Shown here piece after piece: positions 54,930-64,000 of a DNA stretch of 64,000 bases. The DNA is from Syngnathus acus (lineage: Eukaryota; Chordata; Actinopteri; Syngnathiformes; Syngnathidae). The notes beneath the pieces are model-generated. The model was not told the DNA's origin. It searched no databases and was given only the letters and a program-made list of their open reading frames with translations. Both the position numbers and the translations under genes were made by a program. The stretch's first letter is position 1. Every line of letters begins with the position of its first letter. Location of the stretch: contig NC_051091.1 in NCBI RefSeq assembly GCF_901709675.1, positions 2,043,967 to 2,107,966 of the forward strand. Direction: 5' to 3'.

Positions 54930-56040
54930 TCTTTAGCCAGTCAGTAGTCGTCCTTGGCTTAATCTCATTTAGCGTCGGTTAATCATTCTCGGTCAGCCAG
55001 CACACCAGGCTGGAAATTTCCAGAAAACAGAATGCACGTTATTATCAGGGGCGGCCATTGTTGGATGATCATTCTTTGTCATTTAGTGTCAGTCAGCCAT
55101 GAAGCAAGTAGATAAGAACATCTCAAGATCACTCAGTAAGTGCATGTGAGCTAGTTAGTCAAATCAGCCATTTGTGTCGAGTAGCCGGTTGACGCATCCA
55201 GAGAGCTGGAAATCCAGCCACTTGGCGTCATTTCGTATCAGTCGGCTGTTGTCAGTTTGCAATTTAAATCCAACCACTCGGCGTCATTTCGTGTCTGTCG
55301 GCTGTTGTCAACTTGCAATTTAGCCACTCTGTGCTATTCAAGTGTCGCTCAGGTAGTTGGTAAATGGTAAATGGACTGTACTTATATTGCGCTTTTATCT
55401 AGACCACATGGTGCTCAAAGCGCTTTACAATTCACCCATTCACACTCTCACACACTCTCTCTCTCATACACTCATCCACCAATGGGAGGCTGCTGCCAGG
55501 TCCACACTGGCAGCAAATTGGGGTAAGCGGGTGACATTTAGTGTCTGCAAGTATCAGCCATTGCCAGTAAAGCTCATCAGCGCCAATCAACGGGCAAACT
55601 AGTCAGGAAACATTCAAGCAGAGTACGCAAAGCGTCCATAAGTCAGACAATCGGTCAGTTAGGCTCATTCAGCGTCACGGCCAATTTGACACTGTCAGTA
55701 AGTCAACAAGTTTTGAACTGCGCAGAGGTGACGTGTGTGTGCGTGTGTGCGTGCCAGCTCGCCATCAGCCGATTTAGTGCTAGTTAGCGTCAGCCTTAGG
55801 CAAGCGCAAAGCAGAGCATCTTCATCAGAGCACTTATCAGTCAGCCTCGCTCAGTTAGCCATTATCAACTCGTCACCGAAGACATCCGGACAGTTTTCAT
55901 CGGTCAGCCAGCTAGAATTGGCAGTTGGCCATCGCCGTCCATCTATCGCTGTCGGTCAGCCACCGAGACAGTTGGCAAAAGCATCCGGGCACTTTGAAGC
56001 GATCGACGGCCAGGGAGTCATTTAGCATCGGTTAGCAATC
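54930..56040. repeat. Degenerate tandem array with tcattt-agcgtcagtcagcca core
   Basis: Many diverged copies of a (g)tcattt(a/c)g(c/t)gtc(a/g)gt(c/t)agcc core. The clearest pair has a 57-bp period (55214-55270 and 55271-55326, both with ggcgtcatttcgt and cggctgttgtca). Other copies are spread over about 1.1 kb. Confidence 0.5.
55351..55520. repeat. Dispersed teleost repeat inserted in the array
   Basis: Contains taaatggtaaatggactgta, ttatattgcgcttttat, gctcaaagcgctttacaatt and gggaggctgctgcca, a combination I recognise from many fish genomes. Classification not known to me. Confidence 0.6.
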
Positions 56041-57470
56041 GTCAAGTGGAAAACGTAAAAGCAATAGTTGAATTGCTTCGTGAGCTTGTTCAACAGGTGC
56101 CATTTGCAAAGTGAGCCAATGAGGCGCTCAATAACTGCGTCCAGTGAGAACATCAGTCAATTGCTCAGCGCCGTCCGTTGAAGCGGCAGGCCAAGAAATG
56201 TCCACAATTCCAAATGAAGCCAATTCGCCGACATATTTCGGTTGAGAAATCAAAAAGCATTCGACGCTCGCTCCAAATGTTCCCCACAGAAAGCTTTGAG
56301 AATCTCCTCGACGAGCAAGCATATTTGACCGAGCTTTTCTTCAACAGTTCGGCCCATTGAGCTACTCCAACATCAAAGATTTTGAAATTGCGCAGACCTT
56401 TCGCCACATTTCTATTGATAGTGTCTATTTATAGCCGCAAACACAAAAAGACGTGAATTCTGGAAATGATACACAAGCAGCAGTCAACAATGCAGACAAG
56501 TGACACGCTCGCCTTTGCTTTTGACACCTCAACGATGTGTTTTTCATCCTGCTCGTCATCGGCGGGACGCTGCCCCACACACAATTTGAATGAAAAAAAC
56601 AATGAAAGGAAAAACCATCAATCAGCTCTGATGTTGGCGCTCCAAAGAGTCGTTAAGGATGCAGACGCCGCATCCGGGTCGGCCTCCGGAGAGTCCTCCG
56701 ATGTCGGACAATCCATCCCGCTAATTGAGCGTCGGTGAGATTGCGTCATTTACGACTTGTCCGTTGCAGAAAAGCTGCGTCCACTCCTGCGGCGGAATCA
56801 CTCGCCCGTCGCTATGCGTCGTCTGTCATCTGGTAAAAATCTATTTGAGGGGAAAAAAAAAAATTCCGTCTCGCAGCTTCATTCTTGTCATGAGATCTTT
56901 TGATCCCCGCCTAAAAACGTTTGTCGAATCTCAACTCTTTTCTGGAAAAATGGAAGATTGCATTTTTCACCTGACCACTACGTTTGACTTTGATCTGTTA
57001 TTTTCCTTGTAAATCTGCAAATATTGCAAGTTGCTGCGACGCCCGCACATGAAAGCGGGCAGCTCTTGAAAACTTGTGAAGTCAGCAACATACGCGTGGA
57101 CATCTTTGCTACCGTGCGGCCCACCGGGCAGGCTTCTTCTTTTTCCTCGGATGATGATGATGATGAAGATTCTTACTCATCCATGGATGACTGCCGGTGG
57201 AGCGTCTTGTGACCGAGAACATGGCGAGGAAAAAAAGCAAAAAGGCAAGACAAGTGGCCCTTGTCTGCCGCTTGTTGCACAGCGTGACGCGCCACATTCC
57301 TGCATTACGATTCCTCCGTGTGTTTACGAGCTCGTTTTCAGGGAGAGCTTCACGCCTTATCAAATTTCAAAGGTCGGACCGTAAAAATCAACTCCAAAAG
57401 CCAAAGATGAGTGTTGACTCGTAACTAAGCGCTCACGTTCACTGGCGATGGGGGGATTCCCACAGCACCT

Positions 57471-57515
57471 GCCTTCTTTCCTTCCTTCCTTCCTGCCAGC
57501 CTGCCTTCCTTCCTG
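57471..57515. repeat. (TTCC)n-rich tract
   Basis: Interrupted ttcc repeats with tgcc units; a second shorter run at 57570-57586. Confidence 0.8.
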
Positions 57516-60500
57516 TAGTCCAATTGCCCTTCCTAGGTCACTTCCTACACCCTTCCTTCTTTGCTGCCTCATTTCCTTCCTTCCTTAAGTCTATCACCTC
57601 CTTTGGTAGATAAAAAAAAGGCTACTTTTTGTCCACCTGGTTGGTCTTTTTGTCAATGTTTCCTTCCTTCAGTCCATCACCCATCCTTGCTTCTTTCTTT
57701 CTGTCTTTCGTTGATTTACAGAGTGGAGCGCCCGCTTTGGCCCGCCCGGCCTGTGCGCTCCAGCCTTAACCTCGACGACGACAACAGGAACAAGCCCGCC
57801 CGGCCCGGCCCGACAACGACCGCAAACGGGAGTCCTCCCTCGCCGTCAATACTCACAATACGCAATCAGCTATAAATAGCGCATGCTCGCTAAGTGGTGC
57901 AAACGCTTGGCGGGGCGCTTGACAGCGATTTGGGCCGCAGCAAAGTGCACTGCCGGCGGGCGAACGCATATACTACATGTTTGTGTGTGGTGTTTTAGGT
58001 TGCTTATGTAGATTGCAATTGTAAATGTTGAGCCCCTGAAAAAGTTACATGAAAGGCAATGCAATTATGAATTTCAATCATCTATTTTAGGAACAGCTGG
58101 ACTCAACACACACACACACACGCCGCCGTTTGTCGTGTGAGGACAAGGAAGTGAAATGGTGCGAGCTGCCAACATGACATGAGAAAGAATCAAGCCTCCA
58201 CTTCCTGATGGCGGCGGCGTCTCCACCCACCATCTGCTCACTTCCTCCTCCACCGCCACGGCGCACTCACCTCTCGGGCTCGCGCTCGGCTTCCACGCCA
58301 GACACGTTTGTCAGTTCGTGTGACGCTAGCGCACGTCTTTGTTTGGCTCGACCGCAATCATCCAAAGGAGGAGGCGGTAAAACGCATTCGTGAATGAAGG
58401 CTCAAGAAAAGACAATACTGCCACTACCAAGTTAACGTGCAAGGTCACATTAAATCACAGTGTGAAAAAAAGTGAAACGACCGCTAAGTCGCTCTCTAGT
58501 CATGATCAACAGATTTCATCAAAACAATAAAACCAATTACGAAGAAAAAAAAAATGACAGCGTCATTTCAATGATAATGGCTCTGATCACGTTACGCAAC
58601 AAGCGACAGAATTTGCTGTTCTGAAAAGATGACAAAAAATGACAGTATTCACTCAAGGACGTGAAAGGATTGAGAGGTGAACTTGAAAAGTGAACCTTCA
58701 GTCTCGGAATCAAAAAGTAAGTGAAGAGAGGCCATATTGGACATCGGATTGGGTCGGCGCAATGTGGAGATTGCCCTTCAAATAAAAATTGACACGGCGC
58801 ACGGGCAACTTTGATCATCTGATCAAGTGGTATCATGGATAATCTGACACATTGCATCAATAAAATGTCAACCTCCCACCCAAACAAATGGTGGGCCTTG
58901 TTGACCTTCACATAAAAACAATTGTTTGCAAGTTGCCTTTGGAAAAACCAAAAGCTGGCATTGTTCAAATGAAAGAATGTTGGAGTGGATGCGGTCGCCT
59001 CAAGCGTCGCCCGCGCACTACCATGACCATGCCAAATGTGCCAAAGTCATCATGGCGCCGGCTACTTGCGAGAGGCCCAATGCCCGCTCCGAGTTCCATC
59101 CTGCGCCAAAGATGGCCAGCGAAGGCACAAACGAAAAGCCCGATGTGCATTTTGTGCCTTTTTTCTTGGCTGAGCGTTGGCGGCGGACGGATTGACGAGG
59201 GAGACGGCGGCGTCTTGCATAACAGCAGCGTGGGCGAGCGGGCGGGTGCAGCTCCCGGCAGGTGTTTAGCGGGCGGCCTTGTGGGAGCTTGCCCGACTTC
59301 TTCCAGTTGGGACTGAACGGGAGGCACCAGACGCTACTTCGCCCACAGCCCTACTTCAAAATATGGACATTATATTGCCCAAAAATTCAACAACAATAAA
59401 AAACCTCATCCTGAAAAAGTATTGATGTATTTTTTGCTAACTTGTTTAAACAATAAGAACCTCATATTGATCGTGAACATTTTCCAGGTTCAGGCACAAG
59501 TCGAGGGCACCCCACTGGATTCAAACTTAGTGGGCGGGGGCACACATTTTTTTTTTTTTTTTGCACACATTTATTTGCGTCCACGAGTTTCCCTGTTTTA
59601 TGAAATGACTCTTTGTGGATGACAAATATGCAAAAGAAGTCAAGCGGCGTTTCTGTGATGTCCCTTTGGATGAATGCGGGCGGCCATCAAATAGTCATGA
59701 AGGCCAACGACTCCGTTACGGGCAAACTGGAGCCGTGCCGCCGCACTCCCGTCGTCATCGGCGGCCGGAGCGCTTCGCTTGCCGCTGCTGCACTGCGTCC
59801 ATTCATAATTGATGGCCACTTACATAAGAGGCGAGCGAGCGAGTGTGCGTGCGAGCGAGTGAGCGAGCGAGCGCCCTCCTCCTGCTTGCAGGGGCTTCCC
59901 GAATCCCCCCTTCACCATCCGAGGGGAACAAGTGGCAGAAAGCACACTTTTTCCTTCCCCTTTTAACACGCAAGCCAAATGAAATACGTTTTTGAAGGCA
60001 TCACACGAAAAGCTCGTTCATTCACCAAATACGGCTGCTGGGGGAAAACTGGATATTACAATCTTTGGAATTTTAGGAAGTCTGCCAAACACGGCAGCAC
60101 ACAATCAAGGTTAAGTTGGACAAAAATTGCAAGACGGGGAAAAAAATGTCTTCACTCCGACTGCTAGATACAAGGAAGCCCCTTTAACCTCGGCCATATG
60201 TTCCTAAACTAAAGCTACAGTCCATGTATGAGCTGTAATGAAAAGTGATAGCTTAATGCTAATGTAGCGCATGAAATGTCATCGATAGGCCAACAGAAAT
60301 TGGCAGAGACGTTTTGGAAGACAATTGTGGAGCAGCATACAATGGACCCGCCTCTTCTTCTTGTCGTTAACTATGCTACATCGCCTCCAGTAGACCTCAG
60401 CGCTGCCGTACTGTTGCACAGCAAGGTACTACGGCTTTTACTTTGGAAAACAACCGTCGACATTTCTGCCATTATTCAGATCAAACTGGCGATTGAAACA

Positions 60501-61029
60501 CAATTCAAGTTACGTTAGTAAGTCATTTTCACACAATGTACTCTTTCTGAATGAAGGGATGAAAATGACTAAAGGGTAAAAGTAACACGGCCTTCCCGTC
60601 TGGCGGATTTTCACTTACTGCAATCGAGCACATTTGATTTGGGACACGGCGTATTGACATCGATTGCCGGTTCGGTGTTCCAGGGTGCGTGCGTGCGTTC
60701 TCCGCACCCTGTCGAATAACTACCCAGCGTGAACCCGCGCCGCTTTGCCCATCCGCAGCAAGCGGACTGATCCATTTACAAATCAAAAAGAGGAATAAAA
60801 GGATTTGCCGCAGGACATGGAGGAGCCGCCCGCGACGGTCCCGCTTTGATTTTTTTCCGACAGGGCTTGCTGATGCGGACATAAAGCAGCGGCTCGTAAA
60901 CGTCCAGCTGCTCAATATCGGAACGGGAAGTCGTTTGGGCTCGACGCGGCCGGGCATCGAGCCAGATGATTGACTGGCCGGCTGGGCCACGTCTGTCTGG
61001 TAAACACTCGTCGGGTGACTCAGTTGACT

Positions 61030-61107
61030 CCACGCCAGCTCACGGGGGGCCACGCCAGCCCACGGCGGCCACGCCAGCCCACGGCGGCCACTCCAGCCCA
61101 CGGTGGT
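61030..61107. repeat. GC-rich minisatellite, 18-20-bp unit, four copies
   Basis: Units of cacgccagcccacggcggc with small changes in each copy. Confidence 0.85.
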
Positions 61108-63090
61108 CACTTAGCCCGACTGAGCGCCACGTTGGAATGGGCTCGCTCGCTAATTGAATAAGTGGCGCACAGTGTTACGTCGCCGTGTGTTTTGTTTTGT
61201 TCCCCCGAGGCCCATCTGACACCGGCTCCTAATTCCATCGGACACTCACGGCAGGGCTTCCGATTCGCTGACAGCTTGCGATAACGCCCGCCGACCGGTG
61301 CTGACAAAGCAGCGTTTAGTCCAGTCGAGTCATATTTGCACATTGTTTCAAAACGATGAATAACTCTGCCGCTTGCCTTCCAAGCTACTAGTTAGCGCCG
61401 CAGTTAAACAAAGACGGTTTTGAAAGGCAACGTTGCAGTGCTGCAAAAATCCCCACGGATCGTGTTCCGTTGGGAAGGAAACGTCAAAAGGCAGCTGTGG
61501 ATGTTGTTATTTATTTCCTGGAGACCCGTCATTAGCCTTCCCCCGTTTGGGGCCAAGACAGACAGTCAAGTGGTGTTTGGAGCGACAAGTACCAGACAAA
61601 AGGCAGAAGGATGACGAGGGAGTATGCAAATGAGTCATGAGCTGCTAAGTAGATCACTCTCTCCTCTCCAGCACTCAAGAAAAAAAACTCGGAGCCGTGC
61701 GGCAACAATTATCCTCTCACTCGATCCAATTTGCCGCAAATGGCTTTTTAACATCTCCACAAAGGGGTGAGGAGGCGAAGAGCGTGAGGCCCCCCTCCCA
61801 AAAAATCAACACCCAAAAGGACCTCATAGTGGAGGTGAAGCAGCATCGGCAGAAATGCCCTCGTTTGGAGGTCACAAGCTGGAGAAGATGCGGGGTCCCC
61901 CCCCCTCCTCCTCTCCTCCACTCCCCTCCCCTCCTAAGTCAGGACACACCCAGATGGAGAGGGGGAGGGGGACCAAGAAAATGACAGCAAAGGAGCAAGA
62001 ACAACAAGAAACAGGCATGACACTGTTCATTCTCCAAGTGGGTGACATCACGGACACTTTGCGACAATAAAGTGACGGCTTTTTTTTTTTTCTGGGGCCA
62101 GGCTGGGTCGGCTCGTGTCGGCAATGTGGGGAAACCACTCCAACAGGAAGAACGAGCTGCCCCGCGAACACACTGCTGCCACCGCAGCATGCAGCAACCG
62201 GTGTTCACCAGGCTAACGCAATTGTCCTTGCATCCGTCAACCAAAATAAAAAACACAACGAATGTGGAGCCAAGCTGATTCCAGACTTGCCAGGCTCGCA
62301 GACGTCAACAAGCTCACCCGCACCGTACTGTCATCGACAAGCGGGGCGTTTTTGAAACACCGCCGGGTTTGAGGGGGCTTCGAACGGACTTGGCGAGTGC
62401 TGCACTCGGCCTTAGCCACATTGAATAACCGCTCCACCATTCGGCATATCTCAAACGCGCCACCATACATCGCACTCTGTTACAAAAAATGGAGCATTTG
62501 AACCAGCCGTCCGCGTTCTGGATAGCACGCAGCGGTAGGCGGCAGCAACTGGTCCGCGGTACATACCGCATCCAAAAGTTGAATTCCGAGCAACTTAGAA
62601 CAAATCGGGCAAAATACATGCGAGAAATTGACGTGTCTGACGATACGTGAAGCAACGCGGCAAAGTGCGGCAAAAGTTGCGGATGAAACGACCACACTGC
62701 ACGAGCGAGACGTGACACTGCAGGTTGCGGGCGAGGGGAGCCTCGTCTGCGGGCTTCCGCCGACCGAGCGCGTGGGACTCGCGTGGGACTCGAACAACCA
62801 CACACACGCGCACACACAACCCTCCCACGCTAGCGACCTCACTTTGCAGCAACTGTGGCCGGCGAAACGTTCCAAAAATCGAGACCCCGGCGGTTGCGGT
62901 CCTCCCACTTGTGGCGAAAAAAGCCCAAATGGGCCACCGGAATAAACGGAAACGACGAACGATTGAAAAGACGCTACAAATAGGCTTTAAAACGAGCTCA
63001 AAACTCACCGAGCAGCAACGTCGACGTGAAAACGGCCGGCAAAGTTTCACCCCCCACTCCCTCCCAAAAAAAAGGGCAAAAGAAGCTTAC

Positions 63091-63560
63091 CTCTAGGGGG
63101 ATCCGTGTCCGAATCACGTCGGCGTGTGGAGCTCCCTCACTGGAGCTCGTCCATGTCCCAGCGCGGCGGCAACTCGACTGGACCGCAGCGGTGGAAGAAA
63201 TGATTGACGGACCGGGAATGGAATTATTCGGACGAAGCAGGAAAAAACAAGTCGATATGGTCCCTCTCGTTCCAAAGCAGCCGGGGGATAAAGACAGCCG
63301 TGACACACCACTGCAGCACCGCAGAAAAGAGCCCGGAACCTTCCCGATTGAGTCAGAAATCAATCCGATAAAAGGGAAGACCAAGTCCCCCTCCCCTCCG
63401 CTCCTCCGCCTCCGCCTCCTCGCCGCTGGAACACACGCAGGGGTGGGAAGGCGTGATCGCCGAGACAAGATTGAGTCAAGAAGCCGTCGGAGGGGGCTGC
63501 TGGTGGGATTGAGAGACGCCCAAGGGGGTGGTTGGTCTTGGGGAGGCGAACCGACACCTT
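63091..63560 (-). promoter_or_regulatory. Candidate atp2b4 non-coding first exon and promoter
   Basis: A consensus donor on the minus strand (ccctagag|gtaagc, exon end 63091) closes a GC-rich stretch with many CpGs and no TATA box. Exon 2 of atp2b4 starts with a strong acceptor at 50957 and needs an upstream exon. The 5' boundary is a guess. Open frames across this stretch on both strands look like GC-rich noise. Confidence 0.45.
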
Positions 63561-64000
63561 CCAACAGCAGCGCAAAGGGGCGGAACTAGAGTCCCGTCCT
63601 AGAAGCGCCTTTTCCGGCCGGTCTGGCTGCCTTGCCCCGGGGAAGCAACGGACTAAGGGAAGGCGGGGCCAGGCTGGATCGTTGACTTTTTAAAGTGGAT
63701 CGCTTCAATCAGCACGACTCCATTTTAGATTATTTTACCTTGTCGTATTTTTTTATGTATTGTTAGGGCGTGGCACGCATCTGGATTCTTAAAGTTTATA
63801 AAGTGCTGATGAGCACTGTGGCTAAATATGTCCAAAATCATTTTTCATCTGGGCCCTTCATTATGAGGTTCAAATCCGGCAAGACAAAACCAGTTCCCAG
63901 GCCTTTTTCGACGTGGCCTCGTGGGACTGTTTATGTGGCTCGAATACCAAACTTCATGTTTGGGTTGAGGAGCTGCAGTTTCCTCATATTCCGGTCAAGT
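63561..64000. other. Upstream flank of atp2b4
   Basis: GC-rich to about 63690, then AT-rich. No exon or recognised element. Confidence 0.4.

Larger units (their letters stand above)
50958..63090. other. Inferred 12-kb first intron of atp2b4
   Basis: No coding exon recognised on either strand. It contains a Tc1-like deletion derivative (52174-52565), the (CA)27 tract, a nested inverted repeat (53813-54138), a degenerate array (about 54930-56040) with an embedded dispersed repeat (55351-55520), TTCC tracts (57471-57515) and a minisatellite (61030-61107). A first intron this long could hold enhancers, but none can be named from sequence. Confidence 0.4.

Noticed and set aside
57197-57424. Basic 75-codon frame with MARKKSKKARQ segment
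   Set aside because: Short, with no homology or exon signals; overlapping frames on both strands are equally open.
63026-63589. 187-codon plus and 188-codon minus open frames
   Set aside because: Mutually overlapping in a GC-rich stretch, which favours open frames by composition; no domain seen. Better read as promoter/first-exon sequence.

Overview
The window is vertebrate nuclear DNA from a compact teleost genome. Genes are intron-rich with conserved GT-AG phases and mostly short introns (77 bp up to a few hundred, with some of several kb). There are many CA/TG, ATCC and AAGG microsatellites and fish-type dispersed repeats, and no operon-like packing or prokaryotic signals. No exotic system is visible. 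The value lies in five protein genes, all on the minus strand, and in several oddities in the largest.

In transcription order (right to left): (1) atp2b4, a plasma-membrane Ca2+-ATPase, with coding exons from 50786 down to 31106 and a probable non-coding first exon ending at 63091. (2) A small parathyroid-hormone-family gene (24.4-22.6 kb) with a TATA box, a 5'UTR exon, a prepro exon and a mature-peptide exon. (3) cept1, choline/ethanolamine phosphotransferase (20221-16893, nine coding exons, 421 aa). (4) rem1, an RGK GTPase (13374-11235, four exons, 299 aa). (5) ssuh2 (9317-4975, twelve exons, 353 aa). For cept1, rem1, ssuh2 and the PTH gene the exon chains I derived from splice sites sum exactly to open frames.

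atp2b4 gives 1188 codons with the optional 36-nt site-A exon and the b-type tail, but only after allowing for one surplus base at the end of a 77-bp-intron exon (TTTT run at 38477-38480). It also has a b-type C-terminus that stops where relatives continue to a PDZ ligand, an ATC where relatives have their first ATG, and an upstream ORF.

The genes do not form a pathway. Two (atp2b4 and rem1, a family that inhibits voltage-gated Ca2+ channels) act on Ca2+ handling, and PTH-family hormones are systemic Ca2+/bone regulators, but this may be coincidence. Intergenic and intronic DNA holds a 1.12-kb TIR element, a Tc1-like deletion derivative, a LINE fragment, two LINE-tail repeats, a nested inverted repeat, degenerate tandem arrays and microsatellites. 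No tRNA, rRNA or CRISPR was seen. Paralogue names rest on recalled family sequences, not on a search.
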